Source: Streptomyces sp. PR69 (GTDB lineage Bacteria; Actinomycetota; Actinomycetes; Streptomycetales; Streptomycetaceae). From it: a stretch of 64,000 bases of DNA. Position 1 is the first letter of the stretch. Every line of letters starts with the position of its first letter. This document shows, piece after piece, positions 51,322 through 59,967 of the stretch. The translations under genes were made by a program, and so were the position numbers. The stretch covers positions 1 to 64,000 of the forward strand of contig NZ_JAOWCB010000005.1 of the NCBI RefSeq assembly GCF_026420845.1, read 5' to 3'. Below the pieces are notes generated by a model, which was given only the letters and a program-made list of their open reading frames with translations, was not told the origin of the DNA and made no database searches.

Positions 51322-53085
51322 GTGTTCACCACCCGCCCCACCCTCACCGGGGTCTTCGGCATGGTCTCGTCCACGCACTGGCTCGCCTCCCAATCCGCCA
51401 TGGCCGTGCTCGAAAACGGCGGCAACGCCTACGACGCCGCCGTCGCCGCGGGATTCGTCCTGCATGTCGTGGAGCCGCATATGTGCGGGCCCGCCGGGGA
51501 GGTGCCGGTCATCGTCGCGCCGGCGGGCGGCGAGGTGCGGGTGCTGTGCGGGCAGGGGCCCGCGCCCGCCGGGGCGAGCGCCGAGGCGTATCGGGCGCTC
51601 GGGCTCGACCTGGTGCCCGGCACCGGGCCGCTCGCCGCCGCCGTGCCGGGCGCGTTCGACGCCTGGATGCTGCTGCTGCGCGACCACGGCACCAAGTCCC
51701 TGGCCGAGGTGCTGCGGTACGCGATCGAGTACGCCGACCACGGGCACCTCCCGGTCCCCCACATCGGCGAGACCGTCGAGACCGTCCGCGAGCTGTTCGA
51801 GACCGAGTGGACCTCGTCGGCCGAGGTCTATCTGCCCGGCGGGCACGCCCCTTCCCCCGGCCGGCTGCTGCGCAATCCCGCCCTCGCCGCGACCTGGCGG
51901 CGGCTGATCGCCGAAGCCGAGGCGGCCGGCCCCGGCCGCGAGACGCAGATCGAGGCGGCGCGCGCCGTCTGGCGGGCGGGGTTCATCGCCGAGGCGCTTG
52001 TGCGGCAGGCGGCCCGGCCCACCCTGGACACCAGCGGCGCCCACCACACCGGCGTGCTGACGGCCGGCGACCTGGCCGGCTTCTCGGCGTCGTACGAGCC
52101 CCCGGTCAGCTACGACTGGCGGGGCTGGACCCTCTGCAAGGCAGGCGGCTGGAGCCAGGGCCCGGTGCTCCTCCAGCAGCTCGCACTGCTCCCGGACGAA
52201 CTGCCCCCGTACGCTTCGGGGGAGTATGTCCACCTCCTGGTCGAGGGCTGCAAACTCGCCATGGCCGACCGCGAGGCCTGGTACGGCGACGCCGCCGGCG
52301 TCCCGCTCGGCGATCTGCTCTCCCCTTCGTACAACGCCGCCCGCCGCACGCTGATCGGCGAGAAGGCCTCGTACGAGCTGCGGCCGGGCAGCCCCGGTGG
52401 CCGCACACCCCGCCTCAGCCCGTACGCGACCGCGCTCCCCGGACCCGCCGGCGGCCCGGGCGCCGGTGAGCCGACCCTGTCCGCCGACGGCGCGACCCGC
52501 GGCGACACCTGCCATGTCGACGTCGTCGACCGCTGGGGCAACATGGTCGCCGCCACCCCCAGCGGCGGCTGGCTCCAGTCCAACCCCGTCGTCCCCGAGC
52601 TGGGCTTCCCCCTCGGCACCCGGCTCCAGATGACCTGGCTGGACCCCGGGCTGCCGGGCACCCTCACCCCAGGCCGCCGCCCCCGCACCACGCTCACCCC
52701 GTCCCTCGCGCTGCGCGACGGCGAGCCGGTCATGGCCTTCGGCACCCCCGGCGGCGACCAGCAGGACCAGTGGCAGCTGCACTTCTTCCTGGCGCTCGCC
52801 CACGGCGGTCTCGGCCTCCAGGCGGCGATTGACGCCCCGAACTGGCACAACGACGCGTTTCCCAGTTCGTTCCACCCGCGCGGCATGCGCCCCGGCAGCG
52901 TCACCGCCGAGTCGCGCATGGCCCCCGAGACGCTCGCCGAACTGCGGCGACGCGGCCATGACGTCACCATCGGCGGCCCCTGGTCGGAGGGGCGGCTCTG
53001 CGCGGTCGCCCGCGACCCGCGCACCGGGGTCCTGTCCGCCGCGGCGAACCCCAGGGGAATGCAGGGTTACGCGGTGGGGCGCTGA
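51322..53085 (+). CDS. gamma-glutamyltransferase-family (Ntn) hydrolase
   Basis: A 587-residue protein of the gamma-glutamyltranspeptidase/GCA acylase fold: MVSSTHWLASQSAMAVLENG, GGNAYDAAVAAGFVLHVVEP, and the small-subunit start at TRGDTCHVDVVDRWGNMV where the autocatalytic Thr is expected. PGGDQQDQWQLHFFLAL lies near the C-terminus. No signal peptide, unlike secreted GGT, so it probably works in the cytoplasm on a gamma-glutamyl or acyl-amide substrate. GTG 51322 is preceded by AGGAG. Confidence 0.88.
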   Translation: MFTTRPTLTGVFGMVSSTHWLASQSAMAVLENGGNAYDAAVAAGFVLHVVEPHMCGPAGEVPVIVAPAGGEVRVLCGQGPAPAGASAEAYRALGLDLVPGTGPLAAAVPGAFDAWMLLLRDHGTKSLAEVLRYAIEYADHGHLPVPHIGETVETVRELFETEWTSSAEVYLPGGHAPSPGRLLRNPALAATWRRLIAEAEAAGPGRETQIEAARAVWRAGFIAEALVRQAARPTLDTSGAHHTGVLTAGDLAGFSASYEPPVSYDWRGWTLCKAGGWSQGPVLLQQLALLPDELPPYASGEYVHLLVEGCKLAMADREAWYGDAAGVPLGDLLSPSYNAARRTLIGEKASYELRPGSPGGRTPRLSPYATALPGPAGGPGAGEPTLSADGATRGDTCHVDVVDRWGNMVAATPSGGWLQSNPVVPELGFPLGTRLQMTWLDPGLPGTLTPGRRPRTTLTPSLALRDGEPVMAFGTPGGDQQDQWQLHFFLALAHGGLGLQAAIDAPNWHNDAFPSSFHPRGMRPGSVTAESRMAPETLAELRRRGHDVTIGGPWSEGRLCAVARDPRTGVLSAAANPRGMQGYAVGR

Positions 53086-53126
53086 CCGCACCGACGGTTG
53101 TCAGCGGACCATGCTTAGCTGGACGT

Positions 53127-53948
53127 ATGATCGATGACTTCGCAAGCGCCCACCTGACCGACGTCGAGGAGGCGCTCCGCAAGGCGGCAGCCGCCGAGAT
53201 CACTCCCCGCTTCCGGCAGCTCGCCGAGCACGAGATCGTCGAGAAGAGCGGGCCGCACGATCTGGTGACCATCGCCGACCGCAGCGCCGAGGAGCATCTG
53301 ACGGCCTCGCTCACCAAGCTGCTCCCCGGCTCGGTCGTGGTCGGCGAGGAGGCGGTGCACGCGGACCCGTCCGTATACGAGGCGCTGCGCGGCGACGCCC
53401 CGGTGTGGATCGTCGACCCGGTCGACGGCACCCGTCAGTTCGTGCACGGCGAGCCGGAGTTCTGCACGCTCGTCGCCCTGGCGCAGGGCGGCGAGACGCT
53501 GGCCTCCTGGACATACGCCCCGGCGCTCGACGAGATGGCCGTCGCGGTCCGCGGCGGCGGCGCGCGGCTGAACGGCGAGGCGCTGCGGGCGGGTTCGCCC
53601 GAGCCCGGCGCGGTGCTGGAGGTCGCCATGTCGCACCCGGACTTCACGACGGACGAGGAGAAGCACGCCCTGCTCGGGCTGCGGGCGCCCGGTGTGCACA
53701 CCCGCGTGTGCGGCTCCGCGGGACTGGAGTATCTGAACGTCGCCAGGGGCGCGTTGGACGCGGTCGCCTTCTCCTGGGAGCTGGCCTGGGACCATGCGGC
53801 GGGACTGCTGCTCGTCGCCGAGGCGGGCGGGGCGAATCTGACGCTCTCGGGCGAGCCTTTCCGCCTCTTCGGGGGCAACGCCCTGCCGTTCACGGCGGCG
53901 CGCGACGCGGCCACGGCCCGGCGCGTACGCGAGCTGCTGGCCGGCTGA
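53127..53948 (+). CDS. inositol-monophosphatase-family phosphatase
   Basis: A 273-residue metal-dependent phosphatase: metal ligands in VVVGEEAVHAD (Glu) and WIVDPVDGTRQFVHG (Asp-x-x-Asp-Gly-Thr), and the last Asp in WELAWDHAAGLLLVAEAGG. The family includes histidinol-phosphate, inositol-phosphate and fructose-bisphosphate phosphatases; the sequence alone does not choose. It stands alone between a GGT-like gene and an oxidoreductase. Confidence 0.9.
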   Translation: MIDDFASAHLTDVEEALRKAAAAEITPRFRQLAEHEIVEKSGPHDLVTIADRSAEEHLTASLTKLLPGSVVVGEEAVHADPSVYEALRGDAPVWIVDPVDGTRQFVHGEPEFCTLVALAQGGETLASWTYAPALDEMAVAVRGGGARLNGEALRAGSPEPGAVLEVAMSHPDFTTDEEKHALLGLRAPGVHTRVCGSAGLEYLNVARGALDAVAFSWELAWDHAAGLLLVAEAGGANLTLSGEPFRLFGGNALPFTAARDAATARRVRELLAG

Positions 53949-54062
53949 CGGCCCCCTGCGGCGGCCGGGGGCTGACACCCAGCCAGATCTGCTGTCTCCC
54001 CCTCCTCCACGGCGGCCTATTCTGGGAACCTCTTGGCCATCGGCAGACGAAGGAGTCCCAAG

Positions 54063-55481
54063 GTGCCGTCGATGCTCGACGCCGTCGTGGTGGGGGCGGG
54101 ACCCAACGGGCTGACCGCAGCCGTCGAACTGGCCCGCCGCGGCCTGCGCACGGAGGTGTTCGAGGCCCTCGACACGGTCGGCGGAGGTGCCAGGACCGAG
54201 GAGCTCACCCTGCCCGGCTTCCGCCATGACCCATGCTCCGCGGTGCATCCGCTGGGCATCGGCTCACCCGTCTTCGCGGAGCTGGCCCTGGAGCGGTACG
54301 GACTTGACTGGCTGCACGCCGAGCGGCCGCTCGCCCACCCCTTCCCGGACGGCACAGCGGCCGTGCTCACCCGCTCGCTGGGGGAGAGCGCCATGTCGCT
54401 GGGGGCCGAGGACGCGGGGGCGTACCGCCGGCTCGTCCAGCCCTACCTGGGACACTGGGACACGCTCGCGCGGGATTTCCTGCGCACGCCCTGGGACGGC
54501 CTGCCCCGCGACCCGTACCGCTTCGCACGCTTCGGCCTCGCCGCCATCCAGCCCGCGAGCTGGCTCGCGCGCCGGTTCCGCGGCGAGCGGGCGCGGGGCC
54601 TGCTCGCCGGGCTCGCCGCCCACGCCATCGCCCCCACCAGCGGGCTCGCCACCGGCGGCATCGCCCTGATGTTCGCGCTCGCCGCCCATGCCAGGGGCTG
54701 GCCGCTGCCCCGCGGCGGCTCCCAGGCCATCGCCGACGCCCTCGCCGCCGCTCTGCGCGACCACGGCGGCCGGATCCACACCGGCGTCGAGGTGAAGCGG
54801 CTCGACGAACTGCCCCCGGCACGGGCGTATGTCTTCGACACCTCCCCGACCGCGCTCGCCCGCATCGCGGGGCTGGGCGACGCCTACCGCCACTACCGCT
54901 ATGGCGCGGCCGCCTTCAAGATCGACTACGCGCTGTCAGGACCGGTGCCATGGACCGCCGAGGAGGCCAGGACCGCGGGCACCGTGCACCTCGGACCCAC
55001 GGCCGAGGAGATCGAGGCGGCCCTCAGCGCCGCCGTCACCGGCCGCGCCCCGGACAGACCGTTCCTGATCACCTCACAGCCCACGGTCGTCGACCCGTCC
55101 AGGGCCCCGGAGGGCAGACACATCCTCTGGGCGTACGGGCATGTCCCGGCGGACTGGGACGGCGACGCGACCGAGGCGATCGAACGGCAGCTGGAGCGCT
55201 TCGCCCCCGGCTTCCGCGACCTCATCCTGGCCCGCGCCGTCTCCGGCCCGCCGCAGCTGGCCCGGCGCAACGCCAACTACGTCGGCGGGGACATCGCCTG
55301 CGGCGCTTTCGCGGGCCTTCAGACGCTCATCCGGCCGCGCCTCGCCCGTGTGCCATACGCGACCCGGCACCCCTCCGTCTTCATCTGCTCCTCGGCCACC
55401 CCGCCCGGCCCCGGCGTACACGGCATGTCCGGCCACCATGCGGCAAAAGCGGTCTGGCGGCGGCTGCGCACCGCGCGCTGA
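54063..55481 (+). CDS. FAD-dependent oxidoreductase (CrtI-like)
   Basis: A 472-residue flavoprotein of the phytoene-desaturase/NAD(P)/FAD oxidoreductase family: dinucleotide motif [40 protein letters not shown] (substrate loop), [20 protein letters not shown], and the C-terminal FAD motif [17 protein letters not shown] 54063 is chosen because GAAGGAG sits 7-8 nt upstream. Substrate unknown; no carotenoid genes are nearby. Confidence 0.9.
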   Translation: MPSMLDAVVVGAGPNGLTAAVELARRGLRTEVFEALDTVGGGARTEELTLPGFRHDPCSAVHPLGIGSPVFAELALERYGLDWLHAERPLAHPFPDGTAAVLTRSLGESAMSLGAEDAGAYRRLVQPYLGHWDTLARDFLRTPWDGLPRDPYRFARFGLAAIQPASWLARRFRGERARGLLAGLAAHAIAPTSGLATGGIALMFALAAHARGWPLPRGGSQAIADALAAALRDHGGRIHTGVEVKRLDELPPARAYVFDTSPTALARIAGLGDAYRHYRYGAAAFKIDYALSGPVPWTAEEARTAGTVHLGPTAEEIEAALSAAVTGRAPDRPFLITSQPTVVDPSRAPEGRHILWAYGHVPADWDGDATEAIERQLERFAPGFRDLILARAVSGPPQLARRNANYVGGDIACGAFAGLQTLIRPRLARVPYATRHPSVFICSSATPPGPGVHGMSGHHAAKAVWRRLRTAR

Positions 55482-55506
55482 GAACCGGCGGAGGGATGAT
55501 GGCCCC

Positions 55507-56028
55507 ATGGCTGCCATCACGCTCGTCCAGGGCGACATCACCCGCCAGCGCGCCGACGCCATCGTCAACGCCGCCAACTCCTCCCTGTTGGGCGGCGGCG
55601 GAGTGGACGGGGCCATTCACCGCCGCGGAGGCCCCGAGATCCTCGCCGAGTGCCGCGCCCTGCGCGCCTCCCGCTACGGCAAGGGCCTGCCGACCGGCCA
55701 GGCCGTCGCCACCACCGCGGGCAACCTCGACGCCGATCATGTGATCCACACCGTCGGCCCGGTGTGGTCCGCCTCCGAGGACCGCTCCGGGCTGCTGGCC
55801 TCCTGCTACCGCGAGTCCCTGCGCGTGGCGACCGGGCTGGGCGCGCGGACGGTGGCCTTCCCCGCGGTGTCCACGGGCGTATACCGCTGGCCCATGGACG
55901 ACGCCGCCCGCATCGCCATCCGCACCGTCCGGGCGGAGGCCGCCCCGCCGATCGAGGAGGTGCGGTTCGTCCTCTTCGATGAACACGCCTATCGGGAATT
56001 CGAGACGGCCCTGGCAGCGGAAGGCTGA
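55507..56028 (+). CDS. macrodomain O-acetyl-ADP-ribose deacetylase
   Basis: A 173-residue YmdB/MacroD-type macrodomain: GDITRQRADAIVNAANSSLL, GGGGVDGAIHRRGGPEI, and the catalytic-loop region FPAVSTGVYRWPMDDAARIA. It hydrolyses O-acetyl-ADP-ribose or removes ADP-ribose from acidic residues. Because a sirtuin, which makes O-acetyl-ADP-ribose, is encoded 4 kb away, the two may be linked in function. Confidence 0.93.
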   Translation: MAAITLVQGDITRQRADAIVNAANSSLLGGGGVDGAIHRRGGPEILAECRALRASRYGKGLPTGQAVATTAGNLDADHVIHTVGPVWSASEDRSGLLASCYRESLRVATGLGARTVAFPAVSTGVYRWPMDDAARIAIRTVRAEAAPPIEEVRFVLFDEHAYREFETALAAEG

Positions 56029-56078
56029 TGTCGTTTTTCCGCCAGCCGAGCCCGGTGGCCGTGCCCCATGCTTGAGCC

Positions 56079-57560
56079 ATGCACACCGACACGGAACGCT
56101 GCGTACGCGCCGTCCAGTCGAAGGACGCCCGCTTCGACGGCTGGTTCTTCACGGCCGTGCGCACTACGGGGATCTACTGCCGCCCCAGCTGCCCCGCGGT
56201 GCCGCCCAAGCCGGAGAACATGACCTTCTACCCGAGCGCCGCCGCCTGCCAGCAGGCCGGCTACCGGGCCTGCAAACGCTGCCGCCCCGACACCACCCCC
56301 GGCTCCCCCGAGTGGAACGCCCGCGCCGACGCCGTCGCCCGCGCCATGCGGCTGATCAGAGACGGCGTCGTCGACCGCGAGGGCGTCCCCGGCCTCGCCG
56401 CCCGCCTCGGCTACTCGACCCGCCAGATCGAACGGCAGCTCCGCGCCGAGCTGGGGGCCGGGCCGCTGGCGCTCGCCCGCGCCCAGCGCGCCCAGACCGC
56501 GCGGCTGCTCATCGAGACGACGTCCCTGCCGATGGCCGACATCGCCTTCGCCGCGGGCTTCTCCTCCATCCGCGCCTTCAACGACACCGTCCGCGAGGTC
56601 TTCGCCCTCACCCCCGGCGAACTGCGCACCCGCGCCGCCCGCCGCTCCCCGGACGCCGCACCGGCCCGGACGCCCGGAGCGATCACCCTGCGGCTGCCGT
56701 ACCGCACCCCGCTCACCCCCAGCAATCTCTTCGGGCATCTCGCCGCCACCGCCGTCCCCGGGGTCGAGGAATGGCGCGACGGCGCATACCGCCGCACGCT
56801 CACCCTCCCGTACGGGCACGGCATCGTCGCCCTCACCCCGCGGCCCGGCCATATCGCCTGCCGGCTCTCCCTCACCGACCACCGTGACCTCACCATCGCC
56901 ATCAGCCGCTGCCGCTGGCTGCTCGACCTGGACGCCGACCCGGCCGCCGTCGACGACCGGCTGCGCGCCGATCCGCTGCTCGCCCCGCTCGTCGACAAGG
57001 AGCCGGGGCGGCGGGTGCCGCGCACCGTCGACGCCGCGGAGTTCGCCGTCCGCGCCGTCCTCGGCCAGCAGGTGTCCACGGCCGCGGCCCGCACCCACGC
57101 CGGCCGGCTCGTCGCGGCCCACGGGCAGCCCGTCGACGACCCCGAGGGCGCACTCACCCACCTCTTCCCGTCGCCACAGCAGCTCGCCGCGCTCGACCCG
57201 GAGAGCCTCGCCCTGCCGCGCAGCCGCCGCACCACCCTCACCACGCTGGTCGCGGCACTGGCCGGCGGCGCACTCTCCCTCGACCCCGGCAGCGACTGGG
57301 ACCACGCCCGCCGGCAGCTCACCGCGCTCCCCGGCTTCGGCCCCTGGACCGTCGACGTGATCGCGATGCGCGCCCTGGGCGACCCCGACGCCTTCCTCCC
57401 CACCGACCTCGGCATGCGCCGCGCCGCCGCGGAGCTGGGCCTGCCGTCCACCCCCGCAGCGCTCACCGCCCGAGCGGCGGCCTGGCGGCCCTGGCGCGCC
57501 TACGCCGTCCAGTACCTATGGGCCACAGACAGCCACCCCATCAACTTCCTTCCCGTATAA
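56079..57560 (+). CDS. Ada-AlkA fusion: methyl-responsive regulator and 3-methyladenine glycosylase
   Basis: A 493-residue multidomain repair protein. It contains an Ada metal-binding domain (about 1-75) with Cys in GIYCRPSC and CKRCRPD, the DNA methylphosphotriester acceptor; an AraC helix-turn-helix (about 85-185); an AlkA N-terminal domain (about 200-310); and a HhH-GPD glycosylase (about 315-480) with LTALPGFGPWTVDVIAMRAL and the catalytic Asp in FLPTDLGMRRAAAELG. It both senses and removes alkylation damage. ATG 56079 lies 6 nt after CATGCT, so it may be leaderless. ogt follows 18 nt after. Confidence 0.93.
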   Translation: MHTDTERCVRAVQSKDARFDGWFFTAVRTTGIYCRPSCPAVPPKPENMTFYPSAAACQQAGYRACKRCRPDTTPGSPEWNARADAVARAMRLIRDGVVDREGVPGLAARLGYSTRQIERQLRAELGAGPLALARAQRAQTARLLIETTSLPMADIAFAAGFSSIRAFNDTVREVFALTPGELRTRAARRSPDAAPARTPGAITLRLPYRTPLTPSNLFGHLAATAVPGVEEWRDGAYRRTLTLPYGHGIVALTPRPGHIACRLSLTDHRDLTIAISRCRWLLDLDADPAAVDDRLRADPLLAPLVDKEPGRRVPRTVDAAEFAVRAVLGQQVSTAAARTHAGRLVAAHGQPVDDPEGALTHLFPSPQQLAALDPESLALPRSRRTTLTTLVAALAGGALSLDPGSDWDHARRQLTALPGFGPWTVDVIAMRALGDPDAFLPTDLGMRRAAAELGLPSTPAALTARAAAWRPWRAYAVQYLWATDSHPINFLPV

Positions 57561-57578
57561 GGACCCTGGACCCTCCCC

Positions 57579-58064
57579 ATGAGCTACCGCCAGCACACCG
57601 TCATCGACAGCCCCTACGGCCCCCTGACCCTCGTCGCCGTCGACGGCGTCCTCGCCCGCCTCCATATGGAGCACCAACGGCACCGCCCGCCCGAGGAGAC
57701 CTTCGGCGAACCGGACCCGCGCCCCTTCGGCGAGACGATCCGCCAGCTGAACGCCTACTTCGCCCGCGAACTCACGGAGTTCGACCTGCCGCTGCACCTG
57801 GAGGGCACGCCGTTCCAGCGCAGCGTGTGGCAGCAGCTCCGGACGATCCCCTACGGCGAGACCCGCTCGTACGGCGAACTCGCCCAGGCCCTGGGCAAAC
57901 CGGGCGCCTCCCGCGCCGTCGGCCTCGCCAACGGCAAGAACCCGATCGGGATCATCGTCCCGTGCCATCGGGTGATCGGCGCGTCGGGGAGCCTGGTGGG
58001 CTACGGGGGAGGGCTGGAGCGCAAGCGGCGGCTGCTGGCGTTCGAGAGCGGCACGTCCGGCTGA
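57579..58064 (+). CDS. ogt: O6-methylguanine-DNA methyltransferase
   Basis: A 161-residue single-use repair protein with the active-site motif IIVPCHRVIGASGSLVGYGG and upstream FQRSVWQQLRTIPYGETRSY. It moves the methyl group from O6-methylguanine to its Cys. Co-transcribed with the Ada-AlkA gene as an adaptive-response operon, presumably activated by the methylated Ada domain. Confidence 0.95.
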   Translation: MSYRQHTVIDSPYGPLTLVAVDGVLARLHMEHQRHRPPEETFGEPDPRPFGETIRQLNAYFARELTEFDLPLHLEGTPFQRSVWQQLRTIPYGETRSYGELAQALGKPGASRAVGLANGKNPIGIIVPCHRVIGASGSLVGYGGGLERKRRLLAFESGTSG

Positions 58065-58140
58065 GCCCGGGGCGCTCCGACCGGGCGTCGGACCGCCCCT
58101 TGCCGAACGCGCGGCCGGGTTCGCCGGACCCGCGGCGGTT

Positions 58141-58734
58141 TCAGCCACGGGTTTGAGGGCGGCGCTTCTCCTCGGCGTCGCCGTTCTCTGCGCTTGCCAG
58201 GATCGCGCCCGCGACGACATCGAAGAGGTGATCGGAGCGTGGCGTGAGCGAGGGCTGATCACCGAGCCATGCGAGCGCCGCTACCAGCGCAAACAGATCG
58301 GTGCCGTCAATGTCGGTCCGCGCAGTGCCCGCGGCCTGAGCGCGGGCGAGGAGCCGTGTGCCGGCCGCGCGCATGGTGACGCACGAGGCATGGAGTGCGG
58401 ACTCGGTGTCCTCGATGGCGGCCGTCAGCAGCGCCACAACGCCCCGGTACTCATGTGCGCAGGCGACGCAGTCGCGCAGCCACGCAACGAGTGCGTCTTC
58501 CGGCGAGCTCGACGTTTCAAGTTCGCCCGCCCTTGCCGTCAGCTCGTCGAAGCTCGTGCGGAGCAAGGCATCGAGCAGCGCCTCGCGCGTCGGGAAGTGC
58601 CGGAGCAGCGTGGCGAGCCCAACGCCGGCCCTCCGCGCGATGTCGCGCAGTGATGCGTCGACGCCCTGCTCGGTGATGACGGCGCCCGCAATGGCGAGTA
58701 GGTGGTCACGATTCTTCCTGGCGTCGGCACGCAT
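58141..58734 (-). CDS. TetR/AcrR-family regulator
   Basis: A 197-residue regulator: helix-turn-helix (NRDHLLAIAGAVITEQGVDA, RRAGVGLATLLRHFPTREAL) and a C-terminal ligand domain of the type often paired with oxidoreductases. ATG 58734 has AGAGGGACAG upstream; the open frame continues into the operator array and is not coding. It is divergent from the oxidoreductase at 58847 with three palindromes between, so self-repression and control of that enzyme are expected. Confidence 0.9.
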   Translation of the reverse strand: MRADARKNRDHLLAIAGAVITEQGVDASLRDIARRAGVGLATLLRHFPTREALLDALLRTSFDELTARAGELETSSSPEDALVAWLRDCVACAHEYRGVVALLTAAIEDTESALHASCVTMRAAGTRLLARAQAAGTARTDIDGTDLFALVAALAWLGDQPSLTPRSDHLFDVVAGAILASAENGDAEEKRRPQTRG

Positions 58735-58743
58735 CTGTCCCTC

Positions 58744-58809
58744 TTGACTATCCGGATCACTGATCCATATATTCGGATCAGTGATCCGGATAATGTGGAT
58801 CGCTGATCC
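58744..58809. promoter_or_regulatory. triple TetR operator and strong promoter
   Basis: Three palindromes of the form GGATCA(C/G)TGATCC lie at 58754-58766, 58775-58787 and 58797-58809 (third with one change, GGATCGCTGATCC), 21 and 22 bp apart, two helical turns. The first two are nested in a perfect inverted repeat with 18-bp arms (58749-58766, 58775-58792). A sigma-70-like promoter for the plus-strand gene fits TTGACT (58744-58749), 18-bp spacer, TATATT (58768-58773), lying within the operators. Confidence 0.75.
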
Positions 58810-58846
58810 GAATAAGCGTATCCCCTGGCGGGGGTTGGAGAAGACG

Positions 58847-59857
58847 ATGCCGACACACACGATGAGAGCGATCCGGCTGCATGAGCACGGCGGCCCTGAG
58901 GTTCTGCGCTACGACGAGGTGCCGATCCCCGAGCCGAGGCCGGGGGAGGTGCTCGTTCGCGTACACGCGGTCGGTGTCAACCCTCCCGACTGGTACCTGC
59001 GCGACGGGCTGACCAACCTGCCTCCGGAGACGAGGCCGAAGTTCGACCTGCCCGTGATTCCGGGGACGGACGTGTCGGGCGTCGTGGTGGCCGCCGCCGC
59101 GGACGTGGACGGCCTGTCCATAGGCGACGAAGTCTTCGGTCTCCTCCGGTTTCCCAGCTTCGACGGCAGGGCGTATGCCGAGTACGTGGCCGCGCCCGCG
59201 TCGGACCTCGCACGCAAGCCGGCCGGCATCGACCATGTGCACGCCGCCGGGGCGCCTATGGCCGGGCTGACGGCGTGGCAGTTCCTGATCAAGCTCGGAC
59301 ACGATCACCCGTCCCCCTTCCAGGCGGCGCGGCACCGTCCGCCGGCCCTCGGCGCCGACACGATGGTGCTCGTCAACGGCGCCGCGGGCGGCGTGGGGCA
59401 CTTCGCACTGCAACTGGCGAAGTGGAAGGGCGCACATGTCATCGCGGTGGCATCGGGCGCTCATGAATCGTTCCTGCGCGAGCTCGGCGCCGACCAGTTC
59501 ATCGACTACACCAGGAGTCGTCCCGAGGAACTCGTCCACGGCGTCGACCTCGTCCTCGACACCGTCGGCGGCCGCGACAGCAGTCGCTTCCTGCGCACGC
59601 TCAAGCGCGGCGGCGCCCTGTTCCCCGTGTTCTTCGGCGAATACGACGACGAAGAGACCGCGAAGCTCGGCGTCACGGTCTCAGGCACCCAGGTCCGCTC
59701 GAACGGCGCGCAACTCGCTGAACTGGGAGGCCTGCTCGACGCGGGCACGGTCCGGGTGGCGATAGACAGCACGTATCCGCTCGCGGATGCCCGAGCGGCG
59801 CACGAACGCGCAGCCCGAGGACACATCCAAGGCAAGATCGTGCTCACGGTCGCTTAG
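58847..59857 (+). CDS. medium-chain NAD(P)H-quinone-oxidoreductase-like enzyme
   Basis: A 336-residue zinc-independent MDR family protein: RAIRLHEHGGPEVLRYDEVP, IPGTDVSGVVVAA, cofactor motif LVNGAAGGVGHFALQLAKWK and DLVLDTVGGRDSSRFLRTLK. No zinc-binding Cys set is seen. It reduces a quinone or enone with NADPH. ATG 58847 has GGAG upstream; the open frame from 58781 is in the operator region. Probably induced when the TetR protein binds a toxic quinone or similar ligand. Confidence 0.9.
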   Translation: MPTHTMRAIRLHEHGGPEVLRYDEVPIPEPRPGEVLVRVHAVGVNPPDWYLRDGLTNLPPETRPKFDLPVIPGTDVSGVVVAAAADVDGLSIGDEVFGLLRFPSFDGRAYAEYVAAPASDLARKPAGIDHVHAAGAPMAGLTAWQFLIKLGHDHPSPFQAARHRPPALGADTMVLVNGAAGGVGHFALQLAKWKGAHVIAVASGAHESFLRELGADQFIDYTRSRPEELVHGVDLVLDTVGGRDSSRFLRTLKRGGALFPVFFGEYDDEETAKLGVTVSGTQVRSNGAQLAELGGLLDAGTVRVAIDSTYPLADARAAHERAARGHIQGKIVLTVA

Positions 59858-59967
59858 GAGACGAGCCGACTCACAGGCGCGGCGCGTTTTTTCGTTCAGG
59901 GCACGACGCCGACATGCGGTGTCCGGGGGGCTTCGGAGCGGTGGACCGCGGGCGGAGCCCCCGGGCG
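59858..59967. repeat. short convergent repeat region
   Basis: Between the oxidoreductase and the sirtuin; contains a GGGGGGCTTCGG...GGGCGGAGCCCCC stem-like copy of the intergenic repeat family, the likely shared terminator. Confidence 0.5.
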
